Of a stretch of 64,000 nucleotides of DNA, positions 9,391-17,272 are shown one piece after another. The DNA is from Paenibacillus sp. 1781tsa1 (lineage in GTDB: Bacteria; Bacillota; Bacilli; Paenibacillales; Paenibacillaceae). Numbering within the stretch: the first letter of the stretch is position 1; every line of letters begins with the position of its first letter. Location of the stretch: NCBI RefSeq assembly GCF_024159265.1, contig NZ_JAMYWY010000001.1:5828001-5892000 (forward strand), given 5' to 3'. The translations under genes were made by a program, and so were the position numbers. The notes beneath the pieces were generated by a model, which saw only the letters and a list, made by a program, of their open reading frames with translations, was not told the origin of the DNA and did not search any database.

Positions 9391-10338
9391 TTATTTGAAC
9401 GGATTGAAAATCGCTACTGCGTAATTATCCAAACTTCCATCTTCAAGCAAAATGTAATCAGCTTGGTTGATCCTATAATCTTTCCATCCTTCATAATTCT
9501 GAATATATTTGCCGTTCTGAAATTTATCCAGTCTGCTGATTACAGGAAAATAATTCATTCCTGTTTTATCACCATTGTCTTTAAAAAGCGTATCAACTAC
9601 ACCACGACCTCTTACAAAACTATTTTCAACTAAAAAACTAATCGGGTTTCCTCGACGACTGCTTCGAATTTGAATCATATCATCACCTTGAACCTTAACC
9701 ATGTCAATGCTGTACACCACTTGACTATCACCTAATTGAATTGGGAGGTCATCTTCCTTAATGATTTTAACACCTGAATAGGTTTCGCCCTTTAAGTTTT
9801 TAAAATAAATATCACTCTTTGTATACGCCTTGAGATCACTCAGTTTCGTCAACTTAAACTCCTTGTCATCCGTGCTCCGGAAGTCTTTGTTTCCGATCCA
9901 CACCCAGCGACCAATCTTGTCCCATTCTACTTTTTGACCAAGTCCTTCACTAACTAGACGCAATGGAACAAATGTCCTATTCTGTTTCAAGATGATTTGA
10001 GTGCCATAGTCTTTCTGTTTTCCGTCTACTAGAGCTGCGGTCTGTCCGATCGTCATATCCACCTTATGGTCCTTACTTTGGATACCAACTTGTGACACTT
10101 TTCCGTTCTTGGTATAGGTCACTTTTGCTCCTAATGCCTCTGAAACGAAACGAATTGGAACCATCACACTACCTTGACGATCCTGGAACGGCTTTGCATC
10201 CGGGAATTTCATCTTTTTCGTATGGAGTAACACTTCTACTGTTGACTTTTCACTGGCTGCTACAGCTGATTCTGTTCCTGAACCCATTATACTTAAAGAC
10301 AAAACTCCTGCTAATAAAGTTAACGCCATTTTTTTCAT
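9391..10338 (-). CDS. Exported stalk-domain (copper amine oxidase N-terminal-like) protein
   Basis: A signal peptide (MKKMALTLLAG...AVAA) is followed by two tandem copper_amine_oxidase_N / stalk repeats. The first has VPIRFVSEALGAKVTY and the second VPLRLVSEGLGQKVEWD, each with the usual basic-hydrophobic strand pattern. The C-terminal 150 residues are unique. This domain is common in cell-surface proteins of Paenibacillus and Clostridia and has no amine-oxidase activity itself. The ATG at 10338 is preferred over the upstream TTG because GAGGAG lies nine bases before it. The gene sits between the small exported protein and the large one, in one operon on the same strand. Confidence 0.8.
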   Translation of the reverse strand: MKKMALTLLAGVLSLSIMGSGTESAVAASEKSTVEVLLHTKKMKFPDAKPFQDRQGSVMVPIRFVSEALGAKVTYTKNGKVSQVGIQSKDHKVDMTIGQTAALVDGKQKDYGTQIILKQNRTFVPLRLVSEGLGQKVEWDKIGRWVWIGNKDFRSTDDKEFKLTKLSDLKAYTKSDIYFKNLKGETYSGVKIIKEDDLPIQLGDSQVVYSIDMVKVQGDDMIQIRSSRRGNPISFLVENSFVRGRGVVDTLFKDNGDKTGMNYFPVISRLDKFQNGKYIQNYEGWKDYRINQADYILLEDGSLDNYAVAIFNPFK

Positions 10339-10594
10339 TTTCAAAAACTCCTCATCTTTTAGTATGTATATGATTCCTTATTTACTTTGTAAAGGTCTTA
10401 CAGTTTCTAAACACCAATCAAATTTGCTAATCGAAAGAATATTTCACCACTTTTCACCTAAAAAAATAGGCATAATGAACTAATTTATCAATTGATTTTA
10501 TCTAAATACATTTTTGGAAAAAATGTTTATAATTAGAAAATAGCAAATTGAATAGATGCACCTATAAAACATTAATTTCGAAATCTTAAATCCA
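10339..10594. other. AT-rich intergenic stretch
   Basis: This gap of about 255 bases separates the small exported protein from the stalk-domain gene. It is strongly AT-rich and I see no ORF or strong hairpin. A separate promoter for the stalk-domain gene may lie here, but no convincing -35/-10 pair stands out. Confidence 0.4.
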
Positions 10595-11179
10595 TTAAAA
10601 TAAAACAGGGGATTTCATAACTTTCATTCTAATGAATGAATTTATCCATAAATTCTGCCCCGTAAGCTCTAAATCACTAATATAAGAGGTGCGACCTTGT
10701 AGATCCGTTGTAGTAACTTTTGATATACGCGCTTCAGTAACCATATTTATATTTTCAACTGGAGTACCCTCAAAATAACTATATTCACGAGCCATATAAT
10801 GTGAGTCATACAAATCTATTTTATCCCTGACAACTCCTAATGTTGGCCAAGGTGCTTCAGGAGGACCAACGCTGTTAACAATCTCATCTCCTCGAGATGA
10901 TCTAGCAACCCACTTTCCATCATCCCTTTGGACCCAATATACACCCGGATTAGCTGTCCGTACCCCATCAACTTTTCTTACAACTTTTTGATAACCCGTT
11001 GGACCAACTGGAGATGCAACAGAAGCAGTAAGTGGTTCCCTATCCTCTGGATTAGAACTCACAGCAATAACTTTAGTAGAATTACCCGGAGCAGAAAAAA
11101 CCAACATCATCTGATAGTTACTACAAACAACAAATACAGATAATATTACTATACATTTTCGCAGACCTCTAAATTTCAT
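10595..11179 (-). CDS. Small exported protein of unknown function
   Basis: This 194-residue protein has a basic N-terminus (KFRGLRK), one hydrophobic stretch to about residue 30 and a signal-peptidase-like SAP/APG site, so it is probably secreted. The mature part has no cysteine pair, no repeats and no domain I recognise. GAGGATG precedes the ATG at a normal distance. It starts 15 bases after the stop of the SLH-domain gene, so the two are probably co-transcribed. Codon use and AT content match the stalk-domain gene and not the GC-rich Rhs core. The function cannot be told from sequence. Confidence 0.6.
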   Translation of the reverse strand: MKFRGLRKCIVILSVFVVCSNYQMMLVFSAPGNSTKVIAVSSNPEDREPLTASVASPVGPTGYQKVVRKVDGVRTANPGVYWVQRDDGKWVARSSRGDEIVNSVGPPEAPWPTLGVVRDKIDLYDSHYMAREYSYFEGTPVENINMVTEARISKVTTTDLQGRTSYISDLELTGQNLWINSFIRMKVMKSPVLF

Positions 11180-11194
11180 ATGTACATCCTCTAA

Positions 11195-12451
11195 TCAATT
11201 TGGTATATAAAATGACGTAAGGGAGTTACCGACCCTTATAGATGAACCGTTTAAAGTAACATCCTCCGAACGATATCGATTGATAGATTGGGCCATCCAA
11301 TATCGCTTAGAAACCCCTTTTTTGAAAAAGCCAGATTTCACATAATCTACCCTTGGTAAGTTTATTATTCCATATTTTTTTATAGCTCCACTTGTAAAAT
11401 TACTTGCTGCACCACTAGTTAAGCGATATCCAGTCGAGTTAGCTAAGGCAAGATTGCTAAGATTATTTCCATTAGGAGTAACTGTTACTTCCATAAAAAC
11501 CATGTAGCGATCTTCATCAATGAATCTGTCAAAATCTTTATCGATAAACATTTTTCCATACATATTCTTCACAGTGGAAGCAGTGGGGGCGTCGGCTATG
11601 ATCATTCGATGGACTATCATTTCTCCAAGATTGTTACGAAGTGAAAAAGGTTTCTCCGTTATCAAGTCAAAACTATTCAAATAGTTTGCGTTCTCATATT
11701 TACTGTAAACAAATGGCGTCGCAGAAGTCAGATTCGTTCCTGTCAGACCTACCTCCCGCATTTCATTCAGATCTCTATATGAAGTTGCCTTACTTTCCTG
11801 CACCTGTTCGTAACGTGATAAAATAACTGCAGCCTCTGCCCGTGTGGTTGTTTTCCCCGGACCAAACGTACCGTCTGGGTACCCTCCCATCAATCCAGTT
11901 CCCAATACTACCGAAACATAGGGATAGGCTGCTTTCTTCAACCCACCCCTGTAATATTCTGCCACAGGCACTAGTGTATTCTCTGTATCCTTCAGCGCTT
12001 GCTTGTAATCTTCATCCTGAGCCGCAAGTCCTGAGGTGAGCCACTTCGCCATTTCCTCTCGTGTCAATGCCGTGCCTGGCTTAAACCCATTCGGATAATC
12101 GGAAGACTTCAGAAAACCAAAGGATACCGCGCGATTCACTTCTACCTCACTCCAATGCCCCGTCAAATCCTTAAACACATTAGCTTGCTCCGTTTCCGTC
12201 GCCCCTTTAGCCACTCGGGCTAGCAATGCTGCAAATTCTGCGCGCGTCACTGTTGCTCCGGGCTTAAACGTGCCATCACTATATCCTTTGAAGTAGCCTT
12301 TTTCTACAGCTGCATCGATGGATGCTTTTGCCCAATGGGTCGTAGGGACATCTTTGAATGAGACAACGGCTGCTTGACTGGTGTTTCCGGTGAAAGGGAA
12401 TATTCCAATTACCAATGCACCGCTTAATATGAGTTGTGTTACTTTTTTCAA
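11195..12451 (-). CDS. S-layer homology (SLH) domain protein
   Basis: After a signal peptide there are three SLH repeats over roughly residues 30-215. They carry the typical FKDVPTTHWAKASI, KGYSDGTFKPGATVTRAEF and GGYPDGTFGPGKTTTRAEA signatures, and bind secondary cell-wall polysaccharide to anchor proteins in the S-layer. The C-terminal 200 residues are unique and are presumably the displayed part. I favour the TTG at 12451, which has GGAG ten bases upstream and gives an MKKVTQ-type signal start; a GTG at 12460 is the alternative. It heads the four-gene exported-protein operon, so the operon products are probably cell-surface material. Confidence 0.85.
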   Translation of the reverse strand: MKKVTQLILSGALVIGIFPFTGNTSQAAVVSFKDVPTTHWAKASIDAAVEKGYFKGYSDGTFKPGATVTRAEFAALLARVAKGATETEQANVFKDLTGHWSEVEVNRAVSFGFLKSSDYPNGFKPGTALTREEMAKWLTSGLAAQDEDYKQALKDTENTLVPVAEYYRGGLKKAAYPYVSVVLGTGLMGGYPDGTFGPGKTTTRAEAAVILSRYEQVQESKATSYRDLNEMREVGLTGTNLTSATPFVYSKYENANYLNSFDLITEKPFSLRNNLGEMIVHRMIIADAPTASTVKNMYGKMFIDKDFDRFIDEDRYMVFMEVTVTPNGNNLSNLALANSTGYRLTSGAASNFTSGAIKKYGIINLPRVDYVKSGFFKKGVSKRYWMAQSINRYRSEDVTLNGSSIRVGNSLTSFYIPN

Positions 12452-12779
12452 ATCTTTCACGCTCCAATTTTTATTTTTTCTCTCTTGATCTCTTCATACC
12501 TTATGTACATTTTTTAAGTCTGCTGTTTGATTCCGTTTATATCCGTTTTTATTTAAGACCTTCGGTAGTTTCAAAATGTTATCCTATGCCTAGGACATCT
12601 ATAACCTAAGATCCAATCAAAAATGCCATTTATATGAATATTTTACCACTATGTACTCAAAAAATATAGGTCTATTGAATCAAATAAATCATTACTAACC
12701 CTAAGTAGGTTCTAATAAACGCTAAAATTAAAACATAATTTTCATTTAAGTTTTCAAATCTTACTTCGGTCATACAATA
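12452..12779. other. Intergenic region upstream of the SLH operon
   Basis: This is about 330 bases of AT-rich sequence with no ORF. By position it should hold the promoter of the exported-protein operon. I see no unambiguous promoter or hairpin, and the decayed Rhs scrap begins at its right edge. Confidence 0.4.
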
Positions 12780-13015
12780 GATGGGTCTCATCTCCACTAG
12801 CACCGATTTAGCTCGCACTCCCGTACTCCCTATCCCATATCTAGCGATAGGTCACTTCATCTGCCCCTTCGTCTTGGCCTACTCGTAGTCAGGTTTCCGA
12901 TAGACTGTACTTCTACTTGAACTTCTATAAACGAATTCCCAGTAAGCTCGTATCCGTCAGGTTAAATAATTGGCTACCTCGTCATACTCCAGCTGTTCCT
13001 GACTGATTCAGATGT
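12780..13015 (-). pseudogene. Heavily decayed Rhs-core relic
   Basis: The plus strand keeps recognisable pieces of the Rhs core: GCGATAGGTCACTTCATCTG as at 2937, then ATAAACGAAT and CTCGTATCCGTCAGG as at 2309-2341. They are joined by deletions and many substitutions, with no open frame. It is the oldest-looking of the Rhs scraps and sits at the far end of the cassette array, consistent with cassettes ageing outward from the live toxin. Confidence 0.7.
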
Positions 13016-13032
13016 TGGAATGTGGTATTATT

Positions 13033-13110
13033 TGAAAATCAGATGACAAAAAAACAGATTAATCATAGTGGGATTTAACTATGATCAACCTGCAAGATGT
13101 AACGAGATAA
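13033..13110 (-). repeat. Cassette intergenic block, copy A (degenerate)
   Basis: This short, diverged copy of the block found after each immunity gene keeps ACAAAAAAACAG, the ATGATCAACCTG half of the hairpin and the following GATGTAACG. It lies downstream of the Syd-family immunity gene. Confidence 0.55.
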
Positions 13111-13144
13111 CTTCATTAAGAGCGAACAATGATAATTTGAATAT

Positions 13145-13681
13145 TTATTTTTGTAATTGTAGAGTTACAATTAATTGCTCAATGCCCTCTGAAATTACTT
13201 CAAATGATTTTCGTTCGAAATCCTCAAGTTTGACTAACCCATTCTGATTATCAACCACAACAATAAGCCCGTTACCCTCTATCCCTATAGGAATGTGCTC
13301 GAGTTTGTTATCGTGGTTGTGCTTGTATCCCACAAGTAAGTTGAAGTAAGATTCTATATCTGTTGTTTGCTGTACAGACTCTAGTTTTATATAATGGTCA
13401 GTAATAAAACCATCTAAATCTGCAAACCAATACGAATTGAAATACTCAATGACAGATACATGCATTCTAATGCCTAATTTTTCTTCTAGTGAGCTAAAAT
13501 CATAAATTTCTTTTTTTTCGACAGGTCCCCAAGAGATATAATCATCCTCGTCAACTTTTCCAGAATAAATAAGAGAATCTACGTCTTCATCAAATGGTGT
13601 TTTAAATAAAAAATCTAATCCTCCTTCAGCGAGGGACTTCCTTAATAAAAAATACTGATTCATCGCTTCTTTTATGGACAC
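13145..13681 (-). CDS. Syd/SUKH-family protein, probable orphan immunity protein
   Basis: This protein of about 178 residues resembles the SecY-interacting protein Syd in length and order of motifs: an N-terminal helix, ISWGPVEKKE where Syd has YWQP, the VIEYFNSYWFADLDG core (Syd: TFYTTQFAGDM), and a C-terminal HIPIGIEGNGLIVVVDN strand pair. Syd belongs to the SUKH superfamily, many members of which are immunity proteins of nuclease toxins. The setting fits that role: the tail of a broken toxin (ending RFLNK) stops just upstream and an intergenic block follows. I prefer the GTG at 13681, eight bases after AAAGGG, over the GTG at 13690. The partner toxin is gone, so it would now act only as protection against others. 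Confidence 0.7.
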   Translation of the reverse strand: MSIKEAMNQYFLLRKSLAEGGLDFLFKTPFDEDVDSLIYSGKVDEDDYISWGPVEKKEIYDFSSLEEKLGIRMHVSVIEYFNSYWFADLDGFITDHYIKLESVQQTTDIESYFNLLVGYKHNHDNKLEHIPIGIEGNGLIVVVDNQNGLVKLEDFERKSFEVISEGIEQLIVTLQLQK

Positions 13682-13689
13682 ATCTATCA

Positions 13690-13790
13690 CCCTTTACTTA
13701 TTTAAGAATCTTTCTAGCATTTCAGCATATTTGCTATCACCACCTCAAGCTAAAGCGGTTTCCTCTCCCTCACTATCCCTGTAGGGTAAT
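13690..13790 (-). pseudogene. C-terminal scrap of a lost toxin
   Basis: Translated on the minus strand in one frame this reads YRDSEGEETALA, a stop, then SKYAEMLERFLNK and a stop a few bases before the Syd-family gene. It has the look of the last residues of a toxin tail, in the expected place directly before an immunity gene. Nothing upstream of it remains coding. Confidence 0.5.
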
Positions 13791-13810
13791 CTACAGTTGC
13801 CAATAAATTT

Positions 13811-14030
13811 GAAAACGAAGATAACAAAAAACAGGTCAATCTGGTAGTATCGGACCATAATCGACCTGTTTTTTATAACGTTATAGCGTTAATTAGGTTA
13901 TACTTTTCAAGCATTTACGTGCGTACAAAGGAAATCAAGAAATTCTTGTAGTGGTACTCATGGGTTAAGTATATTATTGGTTGAATGATGGGTTAATTCG
14001 GCTCCGAGAAGCCCCACAAAAAAACAAACC
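13811..14030 (-). repeat. Cassette intergenic block, copy B
   Basis: This copy of about 200 bases has the AAAACAGGTC...GACCTGTTTT hairpin, the TAGCGTTA.TTAGGTTA segment, AAGCATTTACGTGCGTACAA, and the GGTTGAATGATGGGTT segment. Copies C and E carry the same elements in the same order and orientation; D keeps only the last. It lies just downstream (minus strand) of the 127-residue immunity candidate. Confidence 0.8.
13826..13874 (-). terminator. Terminator hairpin in block B
   Basis: The outer stem is AACAGGTC/GACCTGTT, flanked by A and T runs on both sides, so it can end transcription in either direction. It is about 190 bases downstream of the 127-residue immunity gene. Confidence 0.65.
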
Positions 14031-14065
14031 TTAAAAGGCCTTACAGCTAATAAAATTTTATCGTA

Positions 14066-14449
14066 TCAGCTAATAAAATCAACACTTAATCTATCCACCC
14101 GAAGTTGTACGTATTGATTATGAAGATAACCATAATCGAAAAGAAATTCTTTATCAATCTCAAATAATATACCTGCATCTATAGTACCTCTATCAATATT
14201 CAAAATCCCCCTAATAAAATGCGAAAAGCTATCTTCTATCTGTTCGATACCTTTTTCGTCAGAATCAGTCATTGAAATCACGAAGTCATCCAGAATAGCC
14301 AGTTCAATTTCAATGAGATACTGCTCCCCCTTATTTATCTCAAAAGGACAGTTATTGATAAAAGCTACGATTCTTTGTCCGTTTATTTCGAGAAGAGCTT
14401 CTTCTTCGATTAACGGACTTAATTCAATTAATTTTGCTGTGTATTGCAT
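14066..14449 (-). CDS. Orphan immunity candidate (127 aa)
   Basis: This small acidic protein has no signal or membrane segment. It starts with ATG after a good AAGGAGG site and begins 15 bases after the stop of the broken BECR-like toxin tail at 14465-14936. Mostly beta-strand-like alternation is seen (LIELSPLIEEEALLEINGQ, YLIEIELAILDDFVISM). I do not recognise the family. Immunity function is inferred from order: Rhs scrap, toxin tail, this gene, intergenic block. It looks intact although its toxin carries a stop codon, which fits selection for protection after loss of the weapon. Confidence 0.6.
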   Translation of the reverse strand: MQYTAKLIELSPLIEEEALLEINGQRIVAFINNCPFEINKGEQYLIEIELAILDDFVISMTDSDEKGIEQIEDSFSHFIRGILNIDRGTIDAGILFEIDKEFLFDYGYLHNQYVQLRVDRLSVDFIS

Positions 14450-14464
14450 GAATAGGCTACCTCC

Positions 14465-14936
14465 TTATTTCATAGGGTTGATTGTCTTATCGTGTTTATT
14501 ATTATTTAGTAATTTCCATAAGTCCTCTCCACGTTTCAAATGATACGTTGTAACATTACCATTTGCATTTGTTCCTACAAACTCAAATTTAGCTTCTCCC
14601 TTACTAGAGTTACCCATAAACTTCACATAACCTGTTCGGGTTTCACCTTTGTATTGATATTCTACCTTTGTGCCACTATTCATAACATCCCTAGCACCCT
14701 GCATGTATTCATCTGCATTTTAATAAGCACCGCGGAATTCATTATTTTTAACAGCATGTTTTTCGTAATGAGAATCCAGTAATTCCTTAGAAGCGAGATT
14801 CTTGTTGGCAAAGTCACCCGTTTCCTCAGACTTCGCTTCCCACTTACTCAACCCCAGAGGATCAATATAGCTTACCGGATTCCCGTTCACATACGCATAC
14901 CGGTTAAACGTCTGACCATCCTGAATGTCGTTATAT
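14465..14936 (-). pseudogene. Orphan Rhs toxin tail with in-frame stop (BECR/RelE-like)
   Basis: The minus strand begins with the end of the Rhs core (IQDGQTFNRYAYVNGNP, YIDPLGLSKWE) and runs without a break into a toxin tail. That tail carries LLDSHYEKHAVKNNEFRGAY, a TAA (14720-14722), then NADEYMQGARDVMNSG and a beta-rich end (TKVEYQYKGETRTGYVKF, TTYHLKRGED). The HxxKH...F...DEYxxxA plan is that of RelE/barnase-EndoU-colicin-type ribonuclease tails found in CDI and Rhs proteins. One stop codon therefore kills an otherwise readable module; an ATG at 14704 leaves a 79-residue open frame after it. No start exists upstream, so this is a displaced silent cassette and not a gene by itself. Confidence 0.75.
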
Positions 14937-14980
14937 TACCTACCGCTGTGGGATGTTTAATGGTTGCGTTGAAAAACTCC

Positions 14981-15190
14981 ATTCAAACGAACATAACAAA
15001 AATAGGTCAATCAGGATGGTAATTGACCATGATCGACCTATTCACTGCAGCACAACAATGTTATTAGGTTTAAAATATTAAAGCATTCATGTGTGTACAA
15101 TAGTATAGACAGAGATCTTAATACGTATATTATATGAGTTAATGTGTTACTCGTTAAACAGCGGGTTGATTTAACACTAGGGGCCACGTA
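14981..15190 (-). repeat. Cassette intergenic block, copy C
   Basis: It has the same order of elements as block B: AACATAACAAAAATAGGTC, the GACCATGATCGACCTATT half, GTTATTAGGTT, AAGCATTCATGTGTGTACAA and a diverged TGAGTTAATGTGTTACT end. The hairpin stem here is AATAGGTC/GACCTATT at 15001-15042, where a compensating change keeps pairing and argues that the hairpin matters. Confidence 0.75.
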
Positions 15191-15242
15191 ATAATATTGG
15201 CATTTAAAGAAGCATTGAGACGATCCAATATTTACAAATCAT

Positions 15243-15878
15243 TTACTTTTTACTAAAGTATTCATTCACTATTGCAGTTAATTGGTCGTCTCCAAACTCA
15301 ACGTTAGTCAAATAATAAAGAAAAAAGTATTCTACTTCATTCTGATTGAACAGGTTTAGGTATTTAAATGCAAGTAATGTATTATTATCTGCTCCATAAT
15401 TTTTTTCCAAATTTGATTTTACATATTGTATTACTTGATCAATGAACCTATTATCTTTTGACTTAAATAGAAAATTAAGAACGAATCTAATATTATCTTC
15501 ATTCTCCATTTCAATAATCTCACGTACTTCCTTCTCTTCTAATTCTTCTTGTAATAGTTGTTCCTTCACCATATTAAATTTTTTTAAAGCCTCTAATTCA
15601 TCATTATAATAATCCTCCCAAAAACTTAGATACGCAAATTGCTTTGGAAATAAGGCCCAGCTATTATTGGGTTTGTTCCACAATATCCAATCTGAATTTA
15701 CTTTATCAGATACTATTTCAAATAAAGAGCTTGAATACGGAACAACTTGTCTTGCATCATTTTCTATCCTGTAAAATTCCTCACCATTTTTGCTGGTCTC
15801 CACAGAATAAACGATGTACTTTTTATTCATTGATATATTCTCTTGTTTCTTGACATCCTCTTTAAGGCATACTCTCAA
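15243..15878 (-). CDS. Orphan immunity candidate (211 aa)
   Basis: This hydrophilic, AT-rich protein starts with TTG, supported by AAAGGAG upstream; an internal ATG (MNKKYIVYS) has a weaker site. Around residues 90-130 it has a long acidic, coiled-coil-like helix (EQLLQEELEEKEVREIIEMEN), and its C-terminus is helical. I do not recognise a family. The gene begins where the preceding broken toxin tail ends (GVR stop), the standard toxin-immunity arrangement, and block C follows. The function is inferred from position only. Confidence 0.55.
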   Translation of the reverse strand: MRVCLKEDVKKQENISMNKKYIVYSVETSKNGEEFYRIENDARQVVPYSSSLFEIVSDKVNSDWILWNKPNNSWALFPKQFAYLSFWEDYYNDELEALKKFNMVKEQLLQEELEEKEVREIIEMENEDNIRFVLNFLFKSKDNRFIDQVIQYVKSNLEKNYGADNNTLLAFKYLNLFNQNEVEYFFLYYLTNVEFGDDQLTAIVNEYFSKK

Positions 15879-15879
15879 T

Positions 15880-16130
15880 TTATCTTACTCCTTTAATATT
15901 AAAATCAACATCTAAGTCAATTATCCAGAATAAGTCATTTTCATTTTCTCTGAGCTTCTTAGATTTAGATACTTACACTTTAATATCAAATGAACTAATA
16001 TTTCGTGTTTTTTGATTTTGATAAAAATGAATTTCTCCCTTTCCATACGGGGTTTCATACTGTTGCTTTGATGTCATTTAGGCCCAATCTTCCATTTTAC
16101 TACCATCACTGGTTAAAATCTTACGAGCCT
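15880..16130 (-). pseudogene. Broken toxin tail, two in-frame stops
   Basis: One minus-strand frame reads KILTSDGSKMEDWA, stop, MTSKQQYETPYGKGEIHFY and FDIKV, stop, then KSKKLRENENDLFW up to GVR and the final stop. Apart from the two stops it is continuous, so it was recently coding. The Rhs scrap next to it (16131-16398) ends in another frame, so the joint is also broken. I do not recognise the toxin class. Confidence 0.65.
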
Positions 16131-16398
16131 TCACGTCCGATTAGCCCCAGACCATAGATGTAACGGGTTTTCACATTCCCTTCCCCGTCCATCTCCATCA
16201 GCACCCGGCTCAGTTCATTCGCATCGTCAATGACATAACGGGTCACTTGCCCTCGCTGCGCGAGTTCAATCCGGTCACCCTGAGGGTTGTACCGATATTT
16301 CAGTTTCCCTGCCTTCACCAGACGGTTTCGAGCATCGTATTCGTAAGCGGAAGCGGTGCTGCCATCAGTCGCATACAGCAGATTTCCGTTGGCATCGA
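16131..16398 (-). pseudogene. Displaced fragment of the Rhs core
   Basis: It is nearly identical to the Rhs core (same residues as 1781-2060): KLKYRYNPQGDRIELAQRGQ, YVIDDANELSRVLMEMDGEG and RYIYGLGLIGRE. Both ends are abrupt. One end joins a toxin relic out of frame; the other joins intergenic block D. It can supply homology to the live Rhs genes. Confidence 0.8.
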
Positions 16399-16399
16399 C

Positions 16400-16490
16400 C
16401 GAAATCGAGAAATCTTCATAGGGGTATTACATGGGTTAGAAGTGTTATTGGTTGGATGATGGGTTCATTCGGCAATGGGTAGCCTACAGT
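16400..16490 (-). repeat. Cassette intergenic block, copy D (partial)
   Basis: Only the proximal part is kept: GAAATCTTCATAGGGGTATTACATGGGTTA and GTTATTGGTTGGATGATGGGTTCATTCGGCA, matching 20950-21030. The hairpin half is missing and is replaced by the Rhs fragment. Confidence 0.7.
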
Positions 16491-16536
16491 AGAAAAAAAC
16501 CTTGAGAGGCAAAAAGGCCAATCAAGGTTTAACTTC

Positions 16537-16788
16537 TTAGGATTCAAATGTCATTTTCTCAGGAAATAAACCGCCTTCCTTAACTAGACATCTTGCCATT
16601 CTTTGAGCCGCCCTATCGAAGTAAAATTGATTTGAATGATTAGGGTTGTTAATCGGTTCTAATTCGGAGAACATTCTAGTTTCTTTGTTTAATTCAATCT
16701 TTCCCATTAACTCTTCTTTTGGGCCGAATCTATAAATCACAACTGATTCATCCTCGTAGTCTTTCAAGAGTAAAACAAAAGCTCCCAT
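16537..16788 (-). CDS. Immunity-type small protein (83 aa)
   Basis: This is a compact 83-residue protein of a type often found behind Rhs/WXG toxin tails in Bacillales: FVLLLKDYEDESVVIYRFG, a central ELMGKIELNKET stretch and the conserved-looking YFDRAAQRMARCLVKEG near the end. It starts with ATG after AGAGGTG, 12 bases after the stop of the toxin at 16801-17268. Both genes look intact, so this pair could still be functional. Immunity is inferred from family resemblance and position, and the partner would be the tail immediately upstream. Confidence 0.65.
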   Translation of the reverse strand: MGAFVLLLKDYEDESVVIYRFGPKEELMGKIELNKETRMFSELEPINNPNHSNQFYFDRAAQRMARCLVKEGGLFPEKMTFES

Positions 16789-16800
16789 TTATATTCACCT

Positions 16801-17268
16801 CTAATCTATTTCCCACGGACGACCTGATCTGACAGCGGCGTCGTGCGCAGTTTCATAGTTTGTCTTAAATATACCCTCAAACCTTGACTCGAACAATTCA
16901 TGATTTAATAAATCAATGTCTTTCTTGTTGTAAGTTCCTTGCTGTAATCTAGTCCATGCTTGGGCAATTTCATAATCAGGGTCAAACCTTCCATTTCCAC
17001 TCGACTTGATATGTTCATTATTAAATACATGGTCTTTGATGCGTTTAATCCGACTTTCTGCAATTCCTGTGTTCTTTGAAATCGCCTGAACATCTGAAGT
17101 TGAAACTCTTATACTATCATACATTTTCGACGCTTCAGCCTCTTGACGGAAATATTCATCTACTGAGAGGTTATTACGACCTCCAGTTTGAATATTACCC
17201 GTCCCCTGAGTTGTAATCTTAAAATCTTGTATAGAAAAAGTGGCAACTGATTTCCAATTACCACCCAT
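16801..17268 (-). CDS. Orphan toxin C-terminal domain, 5' end cut by IS110
   Basis: These 155 residues have the layout of a polymorphic toxin tail: a linker (TGNIQTGGRNN), a helical module (ISKNTGIAESRIKRIKDHVF), then FDPDYEIAQAWTRLQ, DIDLLNHELFE and YETAHDAAV, ending RPWEID. The conserved His/Glu pairs (LNHELFE, AHDAA) suggest a catalytic or metal site. I do not know the biochemical class, though similar tails sit on Bacillus Rhs and LXG proteins. The open frame begins four bases after the IS110 transposase stop with a weak ribosome site. The normal Rhs part is therefore missing and the fragment is probably untargeted. The immunity gene follows directly. Confidence 0.6.
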   Translation of the reverse strand: MGGNWKSVATFSIQDFKITTQGTGNIQTGGRNNLSVDEYFRQEAEASKMYDSIRVSTSDVQAISKNTGIAESRIKRIKDHVFNNEHIKSSGNGRFDPDYEIAQAWTRLQQGTYNKKDIDLLNHELFESRFEGIFKTNYETAHDAAVRSGRPWEID

Positions 17269-17272
17269 TATA

